A DNA stretch of 64,000 nucleotides, taken from positions 75,011 through 139,010 of the forward strand of contig CAJUGG010000032.1 of the NCBI GenBank assembly GCA_910585995.1. Direction: 5' to 3'. Positions 43,071-52,102 of this stretch are shown one piece after another. The stretch's first letter is position 1. Each line of letters starts with the position of its first letter. This stretch comes from an uncultured Lachnospiraceae bacterium (GTDB taxonomy: Bacteria; Bacillota; Clostridia; Lachnospirales; Lachnospiraceae). The notes under the pieces are model-generated. The model saw only the letters and a list, made by a program, of their open reading frames with translations. It searched no databases and had not been told where the DNA came from. A program made the position numbers and the translations under genes.

Positions 43071-43976
43071 CTACTTAACTAAGATCTCCATCAGACGTTC
43101 CAACTCATCCATAGAATAATATTCGATCTCGATCTTCCCTTTTTGGTCATTTTTACGGTTTATGAAAACTTTTGTACCCAGAGCAGCCTTCATTTTCTCT
43201 TCCAGATCCTGAAAAACTGCCTTTAACTGTGTATCATCTTCTTTTTTCACTGGTTTTTCTTTACCTATTTTTTTCACCAGTTTCTCAACTTCGCGCACGC
43301 TCAATCTCTCATTAAAGATTCGATTGCCGATCTGAAACTGAAGATCATGGTCTTCCACTGCCAACAGTGCACGCGCATGGCCGGTTGTCAACATTTTATC
43401 AATCACCATCTGTTGTACTCTCTCATCTAATTTTAACAGACGCATAGAATTTGTCACAGCTGTTCTACTCTTTGACACCCGCTCTGCCACTTCTTCTTGT
43501 GTCAACTGAAATTCTGTTAAAAGACGTTTAAAAGCCGCAGCTTCTTCAATCGGATTGAGATTTTCTCTCTGAATATTTTCGATCAAAGAGATCTCGATTA
43601 CTTCCTGTTCCGTCATCTCACGGATAATAACCGGAACTTCTTTCAAGCCTGCTACCATAGCTGCACGCCATCTGCGCTCTCCGGCTATAATCTCATAATA
43701 ATCCCCTCTGTTTCGTACGATCAAAGGCTGCAAGACTCCAAATTGCCGGATAGATTCTGTAAGTTCCTGGATGGATTCTTCATCAAAATATTTTCTTGGC
43801 TGCTCTCGGTTCGGTTCTATCTGATTGATCTTCAGCTTTACTTCTGTGGGTTTTTCAACAATCTTTTCTATAACTTTCTCTACTACCTTAACCTTTTTCT
43901 CACTTTCCAGCATCTTCCCATTATCAGGGATCAAACTGTCAAGTCCTTTACCTAATCCTCCTCTTTTTACTGCCAT
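43071..43976 (-). CDS. parB: Chromosome-partitioning protein ParB (Spo0J)
   Basis: A 301-residue CTP-dependent clamp that loads at parS and spreads. The start MAVKRGGLGKGLDSLIP is the usual ParA-activating N-terminus. The CTPase box has GERRWRAA (about 102-109) and the following ENIQREN; the helix-turn-helix is LTQEEVAERVSKSRTAVTN (about 156-174). The C-terminal dimer domain is present. It overlaps parA by 10 bp. Two perfect parS sites lie 0.9 and 1.7 kb away. Confidence 0.97.
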   Translation of the reverse strand: MAVKRGGLGKGLDSLIPDNGKMLESEKKVKVVEKVIEKIVEKPTEVKLKINQIEPNREQPRKYFDEESIQELTESIRQFGVLQPLIVRNRGDYYEIIAGERRWRAAMVAGLKEVPVIIREMTEQEVIEISLIENIQRENLNPIEEAAAFKRLLTEFQLTQEEVAERVSKSRTAVTNSMRLLKLDERVQQMVIDKMLTTGHARALLAVEDHDLQFQIGNRIFNERLSVREVEKLVKKIGKEKPVKKEDDTQLKAVFQDLEEKMKAALGTKVFINRKNDQKGKIEIEYYSMDELERLMEILVK

Positions 43977-44743
43977 TCCTTCTCCCCTCTATGTAATACT
44001 TCCTGCGCCAGCAACCGGTAACTCTCAGCACCAGAAGAACGCTTATCATACAGATTAATTGGCATCCCATGGCTGGGTGCTTCTGCCAGACGTACATTTC
44101 TCGGTATAATCGTCTTATAAATATTTTGTTTTAGATATCCTTTTACATTTTCCACCACCTGTAGAGAAAGATTGGTCCTAGCATCATACATGGTAAAGAC
44201 AACTCCTTCAATCTCCAGATCAGCATTTAACCTTGTTTTCACCAAATCAATGGTACGAATCAACTGACTCAAACCTTCCAAAGCATAATATTCACATTGA
44301 ATTGGTACTAAGACCGTGTCTGCTGTTGTTAAAGCATTAACTGTCAGCATATTTAAAGAAGGAGGGCAATCTATTATCACAAAATCATAATTTTTTGCAA
44401 CTTTATCTACCTCTTTCTTTAAAATATACTCTTTTCCTTCAATATCAATTAATTCGATCTCCGCACCTGCCAAATTGACATTGGATGGAATCAAATATTG
44501 ATTTTCTATCTCAGTTTCTATGATACAGGTGTCAATCTTACATTCTCCCAGTATCAATTCATAGACACTGTCTTCCACTTTTTCCTTATCCACACCAAGT
44601 CCACTGGTTGTATTCCCCTGAGGGTCCAGATCAATCGTCAATACTTTCTGTCCAACCTCTGCCAGACAAGCTGACAGATTAATGGCAGTCGTCGTTTTAC
44701 CTACACCGCCCTTCTGATTTGCAACTGCAATTATTCTTCCCAC
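43967..44743 (-). CDS. parA: Chromosome-partitioning ATPase ParA (Soj)
   Basis: A 258-residue Walker ATPase. The deviant Walker A KGGVGKTT (about residues 11-18) with the signature Lys, IDLDPQGN and IIDCPPSLN (about 125-133) are intact. The start is a GTG at 44741-44743 with AAAGGAG 7 bases upstream. It binds DNA with ATP and is stimulated by ParB; in relatives it also regulates DnaA. Confidence 0.97.
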   Translation of the reverse strand: MGRIIAVANQKGGVGKTTTAINLSACLAEVGQKVLTIDLDPQGNTTSGLGVDKEKVEDSVYELILGECKIDTCIIETEIENQYLIPSNVNLAGAEIELIDIEGKEYILKKEVDKVAKNYDFVIIDCPPSLNMLTVNALTTADTVLVPIQCEYYALEGLSQLIRTIDLVKTRLNADLEIEGVVFTMYDARTNLSLQVVENVKGYLKQNIYKTIIPRNVRLAEAPSHGMPINLYDKRSSGAESYRLLAQEVLHRGEKEWQ

Positions 44744-44849
44744 GTATATCTCCTTTATTTCCTGTCTTTTTTCTGATGTTGCTATCTAAGATCTTGATGC
44801 CAGAATCAATCGGAGTAATCCGTGGCATCATATCTTCAGTATATCACAA

Positions 44850-45272
44850 CTATGTTTCACGTGAAACATTTTTTCTAAATATTTTCTCATCCAAAAATCC
44901 AGACGAAAAATACAAATATAACCATTCCTCCAATTGTTCTACAACTTCTTTTGTACTCCTGCTTTTATATTCTAATAAAGGTTCTTCCCAATTATGATTC
45001 AAAATCGCCTGTAATATATAAGCTCCTTCTGGTATGCCATCCGGATACCATCCCAGATCAATACTTATTACCTGTTTTTCTACCTGTTTATTCACTTTAC
45101 GCTCATATGTCCTCTCCATATATAAAATATCCTGCACAAAATGAAAAAGCCATACTTTATCATCTTTTTCTAATTCTTCCGCTTCAATCCATTCTAACTT
45201 GTGAAGCACCATATTCCATCCTGAAGGAACCCGTATCGGATACAGACGCTTCCACCACTTATTCTTTTCCAT
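44850..45272 (-). CDS. Unrecognised 140-residue protein whose last codons contain parS
   Basis: A soluble, acidic, Trp-rich protein (MEKNKWWKRLYPIRVPSGW) with IDLGWYPDGIPEGAYILQAIL and YKSRSTKEVVEQLEEWLYLYF. The PEG...L...W..PL..YKSRS..E..E.LE.W pattern recalls small uncharacterised Firmicutes proteins, some from phage or immunity clusters; I do not assign a function. It lies 16 bp after the 103-residue gene and probably forms an operon with it. Its C-terminal VSRET is dictated by the parS sequence. Confidence 0.72.
   Translation of the reverse strand: MEKNKWWKRLYPIRVPSGWNMVLHKLEWIEAEELEKDDKVWLFHFVQDILYMERTYERKVNKQVEKQVISIDLGWYPDGIPEGAYILQAILNHNWEEPLLEYKSRSTKEVVEQLEEWLYLYFSSGFLDEKIFRKNVSRET
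44853..44868. other. parS site 1 (perfect)
   Basis: TGTTTCACGTGAAACA, identical to the consensus ParB-binding palindrome of Bacillota. It forms the last codons (VSRET) of the 140-residue gene on the minus strand, and the stop codon follows immediately. Confidence 0.97.
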
Positions 45273-45288
45273 AACTTCTTCCCCTCAC

Positions 45289-45600
45289 CTAATTATAATG
45301 ATATAATTCCACTTCCCACTCATCTAATGGAGGCATAATCTTATAATCCCTGTCAAAATAGCTCCTGATATATTGTGCTGCCCTTTCCTCACAATATCGA
45401 AAATTCAACACCCTCCCCTCTTCATCCAACTGAAGATTATTCATAAATATAGCAAAAGCCTGCTCAACAAAGCTGCTCTCTTCCATCATCGCTTCTCCAA
45501 CATACGATATTCCCTCTAACATCGGATGTCCCAGCGTACCATGCGCAAACCAATAAGCAAACCTACAAACTGCACCACTTACATATGTATTTACCTTCAT
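45289..45600 (-). CDS. Unrecognised small protein (103 residues)
   Basis: MKVNTYVSGAVCRFAYWFAHGTLG continues into EQAFAIFMNNLQLDEEGRVLNFRY and ends PPLDEWEVELYHYN. It may belong to a small DUF family (possibly DUF7677), but this is from memory and uncertain. GAAGGAGG stands 4 bases before the ATG at 45598-45600. The frame is open further upstream across parS site 2, but without a ribosome binding site. First gene of a two-gene unit lying between the two parS sites. Confidence 0.68.
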   Translation of the reverse strand: MKVNTYVSGAVCRFAYWFAHGTLGHPMLEGISYVGEAMMEESSFVEQAFAIFMNNLQLDEEGRVLNFRYCEERAAQYIRSYFDRDYKIMPPLDEWEVELYHYN

Positions 45601-45666
45601 CACTCCTCCTTCGACACTATCTTCCTCTAAACCTTCTATAAACGTATTATACACCCACTCCCTCAC

Positions 45667-45682
45667 TGTTTCACGTGAAACA
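45667..45682. other. parS site 2 (perfect)
   Basis: A second exact TGTTTCACGTGAAACA, 814 bp from site 1 and 67 bp upstream of the start of the 103-residue gene. Two such sites 0.9-1.7 kb from parA-parB and about 9 kb from oriC form a ParB loading centre. Confidence 0.97.
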
Positions 45683-45792
45683 TTATTTTTTTCTTGAAGT
45701 ACCCACACATATAGTATACAATTATAATAAAACAATACTATTGTTCAATGTGCAACAAATACTCGATTGGCCCCATAAAGGAGTAACACAAT

Positions 45793-46755
45793 ATGAATAA
45801 AAAAATCACCGCTGTCTTTTCATTAATTGGTCTGAGCATCACCTCTTTGACCACTCTATCTATTATCAACAAGATCGTCGACAAACTGGCTGTATCCAAA
45901 GAACTTTTATCGAAACACACCAGAGATATCTACCATTGGAGATTTGGTGATATCAGTTACAGTGTAACTGGAGAAGGAAAACCTGTTCTTCTCATTCACA
46001 ACCTGAGAGAAGACAGTTCCTCCATTGAATGGAATAAAATCATCCCTGTTCTCTCCAAAACACATACGGTCTACACCATCGATTTACTTGGCTGCGGCCT
46101 CTCCGAGCGGCCTGGGATCACTTATACCAGTTATCTCTACACCCAATTAATCAATGATTTTATCCGTAATATCATCAAAAAGAAAACCAGCATCCTTGCC
46201 ACCGGAAAATCAGCATCTTTCGTCCTCGGTGCCTGCAATATCAATGAAGAAGCCTACGCAGAACTGATCTTAATCAACCCCGAAAGCATCCACAGCCTGC
46301 GCAAAACACCTTCCAAACGCACCAAAACCGCAGAATTTATCCTAAAAACCCCTATTATTGGTACTTTTATCTATCATATAAAGAGCAGCCGCAAAAAAAT
46401 CATTCAAACTTTTGAAGAACATTACTTTTACGATCAAGAATCCATTCCAGAAGCCCTGATTGACTACTACTACGAATCCGCACACCTTACCGCCCGAAAA
46501 GCCAAAAATCTCTATGCCAGCCTGGTAGGAAAATACACCAACACTAACATCATCCGCACCCTGAAAAACATCAATCAAAATATTCATATCCTGGCCGGCC
46601 GCGAGATCCCTGGTATCGAAGCAACCATCAAAGAATACCAATATTACAACCCCGCTATCGAAGTAGAATATATAGAATACACCAAATTACTACCACAATT
46701 AGAAGCACCAACAGAAATATTAAAATATGTACTTCTCTATCTGGATAATAAATAA
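45793..46755 (+). CDS. Alpha/beta hydrolase with N-terminal membrane anchor
   Basis: A 320-residue protein. Residues 5-27 are a hydrophobic signal anchor. Then the alpha/beta-hydrolase core: KPVLLIHNLREDSSS (oxyanion region), YTIDLLGCGLSERP, and the nucleophile elbow LATGKSASFVLG with Ser near 139. The elbow reads G-K-S-A-S and not the usual G-x-S-x-G. The catalytic Asp may be in HILAGREIPG, where the usual acidic residue is not clear, and no conserved C-terminal His is evident. AAAGGAG precedes the ATG. It runs head-on to replication between the parS pair and the fold-back elements. Substrate unknown. Confidence 0.82.
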   Translation: MNKKITAVFSLIGLSITSLTTLSIINKIVDKLAVSKELLSKHTRDIYHWRFGDISYSVTGEGKPVLLIHNLREDSSSIEWNKIIPVLSKTHTVYTIDLLGCGLSERPGITYTSYLYTQLINDFIRNIIKKKTSILATGKSASFVLGACNINEEAYAELILINPESIHSLRKTPSKRTKTAEFILKTPIIGTFIYHIKSSRKKIIQTFEEHYFYDQESIPEALIDYYYESAHLTARKAKNLYASLVGKYTNTNIIRTLKNINQNIHILAGREIPGIEATIKEYQYYNPAIEVEYIEYTKLLPQLEAPTEILKYVLLYLDNK

Positions 46756-46795
46756 GATATAGATGTTCAAAACCGAAAGGGAGTGGGGGCGACGA

Positions 46796-47068
46796 GAGAG
46801 GGGCTACGCCTGGATTCTGTATGATGGGATGCATCCGGCTTTCACTTGCCTAGCGGGGGTGGGTTCGACAAATGTCTGCATAGAGTGTATCGGACAGTTC
46901 ACTAATTTTGTATGTTCCAGTCGTACACGCAAGCGTGTTCGCCTGGCTCATACAAAATCAGTAAACAGTCCGCTCCAATCTACACAGCACTATTTGTGCG
47001 AACCCACCCCCACTAGGCAAGCGAAAGCCGAATACATCCCATAACAAAATCCAGGCGTAGCCCCTCTC
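46796..47068. repeat. Long fold-back element A (two ~120-bp inverted arms)
   Basis: The left arm 46796-46914 and right arm 46949-47068 are inverted copies, about 85% identical, with a 34-base loop that itself holds a small hairpin (ACACGC/GCGTGT). Matching stretches include GAGAGGGGCTACGCCTGGAT, GCTTGCCTAG-type and GGGGGTGGGTTCG. Mismatches are scattered, as expected for an old palindrome or selected RNA stem. It fills most of the 569-bp convergent gap between the hydrolase gene and rsmG, starting 41 bp after the hydrolase stop. No protein-coding potential is credible. Confidence 0.9.
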
Positions 47069-47157
47069 CCTGTGTATCGTATAATAGGAACTATTACATA
47101 AGGCAAAAGATAACACAAAAAGCCTGCTACATCTCTTCCTCCCTACACTCTCAGGTC

Positions 47158-47310
47158 GAAGCGAAGGAGGCGATAGTTGGCTGCGTATTTGAGAATGGGC
47201 GTCTATGAGTGCAGGGGGGATACAAATAGTGCTGTGTAGATTGTATCCCCCCTGTGCTCATAGCCACCCATCCTCAGATCCCCGCAGCCAACTATCGCCT
47301 CCTTCGCTTC
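47158..47310. repeat. Long fold-back element B (two ~70-bp inverted arms)
   Basis: The left arm 47158-47225 and right arm 47241-47310 are inverted copies with a few mismatches (shared GAAGCGAAGGAGGCGATAG, TTGGCTGCG, CAGGGGGGATACAA) and a 15-base loop. The loop region 47222-47243 is identical over 22 bases to the inverse of 46976-46997 in element A, so the two belong to one family. It ends 15 bp before the rsmG stop. Between the elements (47069-47157) there is only a short AGGC/GCCT hairpin and nothing else. Confidence 0.9.
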
Positions 47311-47324
47311 AACTGTCCCCCCTC

Positions 47325-48047
47325 CTACTTAAGTGGCGTCCTAGACACCACCCCCGCTTTCCGCGGATACTTCTTTCCGCACTCTCTCACCTTCTCCACC
47401 TCCACAAACGCTCTCCCAATATCCGTCCCCGGCAACACAAACACTTTCTCCTCCTCCATCCTCCCCCCCAACACCTTAATTGCCTTCTCCGCTCCTTCCA
47501 CTTCCCCCCTTATCTCCCCCGCCTTATAAGCCACAAACACCCCTCCGACCTTCACAAAAGGCAGACAATACTCACTCAATACCGCCAGATTTGCCACTGC
47601 CCGCGACACACACAAATCATATTTCTCGCGATACCCCTCATCTCTCGCCACATCTTCCGCCCTCCCATGAATCGCCACAATCTCCGACAATCCACATACT
47701 TCCATCACTTCCCGCAAAAACAAAACCCTTTTATTCAAAGAATCCAATAAAGTCACTTTCATATGAGGAAACATAATCTTCAGCGGAATCCCCGGAAACC
47801 CAGCTCCTGTCCCCACATCGATCAAGTTATCCACATCTGATAACTCTTTTATCCACACAAGCGCAAGACTATCCACAAAATGCTTCTGTACCACCTCTTC
47901 AAATTCGGTAATCCCCGTCAGATTCATCACTTTATTCTTTTCCACCAGAATCTTATAATATTGATAGAACTGTATCGCCTGCTCATCTGTAACCTTTAGA
48001 TCTAAATCTGCGATCTTTTGCTGGATATAAGCTAATTTTTTCTCCAT
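47325..48047 (-). CDS. rsmG: 16S rRNA (guanine-527-N7)-methyltransferase
   Basis: A 240-residue SAM-dependent methyltransferase; the motif LIDVGTGAGFPGIPLKI (about 76-92) binds SAM and VSRAVANLAVLSEYCLP (about 151-167) is the family's conserved loop. Length is normal. It starts 3 bp after mnmG and ends the rpmH-to-rsmG series. The last 130 codons are strongly purine-rich on the coding strand. Confidence 0.97.
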   Translation of the reverse strand: MEKKLAYIQQKIADLDLKVTDEQAIQFYQYYKILVEKNKVMNLTGITEFEEVVQKHFVDSLALVWIKELSDVDNLIDVGTGAGFPGIPLKIMFPHMKVTLLDSLNKRVLFLREVMEVCGLSEIVAIHGRAEDVARDEGYREKYDLCVSRAVANLAVLSEYCLPFVKVGGVFVAYKAGEIRGEVEGAEKAIKVLGGRMEEEKVFVLPGTDIGRAFVEVEKVRECGKKYPRKAGVVSRTPLK

Positions 48048-48050
48048 ATC

Positions 48051-49919
48051 TTACCCTTCCAGATATACCAACAGTACAGAAATATCCGCTGGAGATACAC
48101 CAGAGATTCTCGAAGCCTGTCCAATGGATATTGGTTTACATAATTTTAATTTTTGTACCGCTTCTAATCTAAGACTTGGAATCTGATCATAGTCCAGATC
48201 TTTTGGTATTTTCCTTGATTCCAATTTTCGAAATTGTTCCACTTGTTTTAATTGTCTCTTGATATAACCATCATACTTGATATCGATCTCGACCTGTTCC
48301 ACTACTTCTGCCGGAAGTTCTCTGCGGTCAGGATCTATAGGAGCAAGATGCTCATAGTTCATCTCCGGCCTACGCAGGATCTCTGCCAGAGATGCGGCGG
48401 TTTTTAGTTCTGCACTCCCATATCTTTTTAATACTTCTTGAATCCGAGAGGAAGCGCCTACCATGGTATGTTCTAACCGTTCTTTTTCCTCCTGTATCAG
48501 TTGGATCTTCTCCTTCAGCTGATCATAACGTTCCTGAGAGATCAGACCCACTTCATACCCCAAAGGCGTCAGCCTCTGATCTGCATTATCCTGGCGAAGA
48601 AGCAGACGATATTCTGAACGGGAAGTCATCATGCGATATGGCTCTTTGTTTTCTTTGGTTACCAAATCGTCGATTAAGACACCAATATATCCTCTGGAGC
48701 GATCAATCACAATCTGCTCTTTTCCGAGAATCTTACGGGCTGCATTAATCCCTGCTACCAGACCCTGTGCTGCTGCCTCTTCATATCCGGAACTTCCATT
48801 AAACTGTCCGCCGCTGAAAAGACCACTGACCGCTTTAAATTCCAAAGTAGGCGTCAGTTGCTGAGGATTGATACAGTCATATTCGATGGCATAGGCATTG
48901 CGGACAATACGGGCATGTTCTAATCCTGGGACTGTATGATACATATCATGCTGTACATCCTCCGGCAAAGAACTGGACATTCCGCCTACATACATCTCAT
49001 TGGTATAGAGTCCCTCTGGTTCTATAAATACCTGATGTCTGTTTTTATCAGAAAATCTTACCACCTTGTCTTCGATAGATGGGCAATACCGAGGCCCGGT
49101 ACCTTCGATATCTCCAGAATACAACGGAGACCGATCCAAATTCCCGCGGATAATCTCATGAGTTTTTTCGTTGGTGTACGTAAGCCAGCAAGAAACTTGT
49201 GGGATCTGTAGGGTATCCGGATCAGTAGTAAAGGAAAAAGGTACCACCCGTTCATCTCCAAACTGTTCTTCCATCTTGCTAAAATCTATGGAACGCCGGT
49301 CTATTCTGGCTGGCGTACCTGTCTTAAAACGGTAGAGTTCAATCCCAAGATTTTTAAGTGATTCACTGAGATAATTGGCTGCCTGTAAGCCATTGGGTCC
49401 GGTATAAGTGCTTACATCTCCGTAGATACATCTGGCTTTTAAGTAGGTACCAGTACATAAGATCACTGCTTTCGCATGATAGACGGCTCCGGAACAGAGA
49501 CGCACACCTGTCACTTTCTGATCTTCAGCAAGAATCTCTGCCACTTCTGCCTGCACAATCCACAGATTTTCTGTCTGTTCTAAAACTCTGCGCATCGTAC
49601 GGCTGTATTCTGCCTTATCTGCCTGGGCACGCAGAGAATGCACGGCGGGACCTTTAGATTTATTTAACATCTTAGACTGGATAAAGGTCTTGTCAATCAC
49701 CTTTCCCATCTCTCCGCCGAGTGCGTCGATCTCGCGTACCAGATGCCCTTTAGAACTTCCGCCAATATTAGGATTACAGGGCATCAGCGCAATACTGTCT
49801 ACACTGACGGTAAATATCGTGGTTAACAGTCCCAGTCTTGCACAGGCAAGAGCCGCTTCACATCCGGCATGTCCAGCACCAACAACTGCCACATCTGTAT
49901 CCATTTCCACATATGCCAC
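48051..49919 (-). CDS. mnmG: tRNA uridine-34 carboxymethylaminomethyl-modifying enzyme MnmG (GidA)
   Basis: A 622-residue FAD protein that, with MnmE, modifies the wobble uridine of several tRNAs. The FAD motif VAVVGAGHAGCEAALA lies at residues about 10-25, GPRYCPSIEDKVVRF near 270, and the C-terminal MnmE-binding helices end ASRISGVSPADISVLLVYLEG-like. The start is a GTG at 49917-49919 with GGAGG 9 bases upstream. It follows mnmE by 14 bp. Confidence 0.97.
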   Translation of the reverse strand: MAYVEMDTDVAVVGAGHAGCEAALACARLGLLTTIFTVSVDSIALMPCNPNIGGSSKGHLVREIDALGGEMGKVIDKTFIQSKMLNKSKGPAVHSLRAQADKAEYSRTMRRVLEQTENLWIVQAEVAEILAEDQKVTGVRLCSGAVYHAKAVILCTGTYLKARCIYGDVSTYTGPNGLQAANYLSESLKNLGIELYRFKTGTPARIDRRSIDFSKMEEQFGDERVVPFSFTTDPDTLQIPQVSCWLTYTNEKTHEIIRGNLDRSPLYSGDIEGTGPRYCPSIEDKVVRFSDKNRHQVFIEPEGLYTNEMYVGGMSSSLPEDVQHDMYHTVPGLEHARIVRNAYAIEYDCINPQQLTPTLEFKAVSGLFSGGQFNGSSGYEEAAAQGLVAGINAARKILGKEQIVIDRSRGYIGVLIDDLVTKENKEPYRMMTSRSEYRLLLRQDNADQRLTPLGYEVGLISQERYDQLKEKIQLIQEEKERLEHTMVGASSRIQEVLKRYGSAELKTAASLAEILRRPEMNYEHLAPIDPDRRELPAEVVEQVEIDIKYDGYIKRQLKQVEQFRKLESRKIPKDLDYDQIPSLRLEAVQKLKLCKPISIGQASRISGVSPADISVLLVYLEG

Positions 49920-49933
49920 GGTATGATCCCTCC

Positions 49934-51313
49934 TTATTTTCCCATACAAAATTTTTGGAAGATCTTGTTGACAAGATCTTCTTCTACAGATTCTCCTACA
50001 ATCTTTCCAAGTTCTTCATAAGCATCCATCAGATCAATAGAGAAAAAATCTTCCGGCATCCCAAGTGCTATGCTCTCCAATACCTTTTGAAGACTGATCT
50101 TAGCATGTTCCATAGATGTCTTATGGCGGATATTTGTCAAAAAGACTTCATCATTCCAACTAACTTCTCCAATCAAGAACATATGTTCTATTTTGTCAGC
50201 TAACTGATCGATTCCTCTTTCTTCTTTAGCAGAGACTGAAACGACTGGTTTGTCCATAAGTTCCCGCATCTGCTCTTTAGAAGTTACTTCCGTAAGATCT
50301 GTCTTATTTAATAAAACAATTACATTTTTATCTTGTAACAGAGCGATGATTTCCTTGTCATTTTCATCAAGCGGACACGAAGCATCCACGACATATAAGA
50401 CCAGATCTGCTTCTTCCATCACCTGTTTTGCCCGCTCCACACCCAATTGTTCGATGCGGTCCACAGTCTTACGAATCCCGGCAGTATCAATCATCTGCAA
50501 AGTCAGTCCCCGCAGTCTGATCTGCTCTTCTAAAGTATCTCTGGTGGTACCTTCGATCTCTGTCACAATCGCCCGTTCCTCACCCATCAATGCATTTAAG
50601 AGAGAGGACTTTCCTGCATTGGGCTTTCCGATAATGGCTGTGCGGATACCTTCTCTCAGGATTTTTCCCTGCTGGGATTCCTTTAAAAGCTGCTCCATAT
50701 TAAGGATCAGTTCTTTTGTTTTTATGCGGAGCTTTTCGGCATATCCATCCAGGCTAATATGCTCTGGATCATCCAACGCAGATTCGATATAAGCGATCTC
50801 ATAGAGAATCTCTTCCCGGATCTCACGGATCAGTCTTAAGACAGAGCCTTTTAACTGACCAATAGAACTTTTTAAGGCATAATCATTTTGGGCATGAATG
50901 ACATCAATGACAGCTTCTGCCTGTGAGAGATCAATTCTCCCATTTAAAAATGCCCGTTTGGTAAATTCTCCTGGATCTGCCACTCTGGCACCTTTTTGAA
51001 TTACCAGCTGCAAGATCTGATTCATCACATACACGCCGCCGTGACAGTCAATCTCCACCGTATCTTCTGCTGTATAACTATGAGGACCTCTCATCAAAAG
51101 AACGATTACTTCATCCAATACCTTTTCACCGTCTACGATGGTACCATAATGGATGGTATAAGTATCCTGCTCAGACAGCTTTTTTCCTTTTTTTGCCGGA
51201 CAAAAGATCTGTTCTACGACAGAGACTGCTTCTTCTCCGCTGACTCTGATAATTCCAATTCCAGCACTGGACATAGGAGTTGCCACCGCTGCAATCGTGT
51301 CACTTCTAAACAT
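49934..51313 (-). CDS. mnmE: tRNA modification GTPase MnmE (TrmE)
   Basis: A 459-residue GTPase with an N-terminal tetrahydrofolate-binding domain (about 1-120), helical domain, and inserted G domain: G1 GKPNAGKSS (about 227-235), G3 DTAG, G4 NKTD. The C-terminus is the expected CMGK (catalytic Cys). Partner of MnmG. It follows jag by 54 bp. Confidence 0.97.
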   Translation of the reverse strand: MFRSDTIAAVATPMSSAGIGIIRVSGEEAVSVVEQIFCPAKKGKKLSEQDTYTIHYGTIVDGEKVLDEVIVLLMRGPHSYTAEDTVEIDCHGGVYVMNQILQLVIQKGARVADPGEFTKRAFLNGRIDLSQAEAVIDVIHAQNDYALKSSIGQLKGSVLRLIREIREEILYEIAYIESALDDPEHISLDGYAEKLRIKTKELILNMEQLLKESQQGKILREGIRTAIIGKPNAGKSSLLNALMGEERAIVTEIEGTTRDTLEEQIRLRGLTLQMIDTAGIRKTVDRIEQLGVERAKQVMEEADLVLYVVDASCPLDENDKEIIALLQDKNVIVLLNKTDLTEVTSKEQMRELMDKPVVSVSAKEERGIDQLADKIEHMFLIGEVSWNDEVFLTNIRHKTSMEHAKISLQKVLESIALGMPEDFFSIDLMDAYEELGKIVGESVEEDLVNKIFQKFCMGK

Positions 51314-51367
51314 CCGCCATTTCCTCCTTCAATGATAGGCGAGTCTTCTATCATGAAAAGAGGACGC

Positions 51368-52087
51368 TTACTCGCGTCCTCCACCCTTTTTATTATTGTT
51401 GCGGTTATAATTTCTATTGTTGCCATAACGGCGGTGACGGTTATTGTTATCTCTAGGACGAACACCTTCTTTTAAAGCAACCACCACACGGCGGAACGGT
51501 TCCTCTCCTTCGCTGTGGGTTTCCACAAAACGATCCTGTTGAAGTGCAGAATGAATGACTCTTCTTTCATAGGGATTCATAGGTTCTAACGTCACAGTCT
51601 TTCCAGTTCTTCTGACTTTGGAAGAAATATTTTTTGCCAGATTCTCTAATGTATCTTTTCTTCTCTGGCGATAATTTTCCGTATCTACTTTCACACGGAC
51701 ATAATCTTCTTCGCCCTTATTTACCACAAGACTGACCAGGTACTGAAGAGAATCCAACGTCTGTCCTCTTTTCCCGATCAATACACCCATATCTTCTCCG
51801 GACAGATCGATATTCATCACTTTATCATCCGCATTTTCTGTAATGTTTAGATTCACCTGTATCTCCATGGCAGAAAAGACCTTCTCTAAAAACTCTTCTG
51901 CCCGTTCTTTTGCAGTTAAGATCTTACGAGCACCAATCTTAGCCGGTTTACAGCCAATGCCAAGAAACCCTTTGCTCTCTTTTTCCATCACATAAAAATC
52001 CACTTCCGATGAAGTGATTCCAAATGAAATCGCAGCTTCCATCACAGCGTCATTTACGGTCTTGCCTGTAAATACACGATATTCCAT
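51368..52087 (-). CDS. khpB: RNA-binding protein Jag/KhpB
   Basis: A 239-residue protein with a Jag_N domain (about 1-50, SKGFLGIG), KH domain (about 85-155, GxxG as GKRG) and R3H domain (about 150-205, YERRVIHSAL). The tail (about 212-239) is an Arg/Asn/Gly-rich disordered RNA-binding segment. In relatives it pairs with KhpA and affects cell division and elongation. It lies 15 bp after yidC. Confidence 0.95.
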   Translation of the reverse strand: MEYRVFTGKTVNDAVMEAAISFGITSSEVDFYVMEKESKGFLGIGCKPAKIGARKILTAKERAEEFLEKVFSAMEIQVNLNITENADDKVMNIDLSGEDMGVLIGKRGQTLDSLQYLVSLVVNKGEEDYVRVKVDTENYRQRRKDTLENLAKNISSKVRRTGKTVTLEPMNPYERRVIHSALQQDRFVETHSEGEEPFRRVVVALKEGVRPRDNNNRHRRYGNNRNYNRNNNKKGGGRE

Positions 52088-52102
52088 TCTAATTTTTCCC
52101 CT

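Noticed and set aside
45744..45760. Third parS-like sequence (TGTTCAATGTGCAACA)
   Set aside because: Five mismatches, including the central CACGTG core; unlikely to bind ParB.
46763..47044. Open frame of 93 codons across fold-back element A
   Set aside because: It runs through an inverted repeat, has low-complexity composition and no ribosome binding site; the palindrome explains the sequence.
47205..47750. Long Pro/His/Ser-rich open frames opposite rsmG
   Set aside because: They are antisense to rsmG, arise from its purine-rich coding strand and show no family features.
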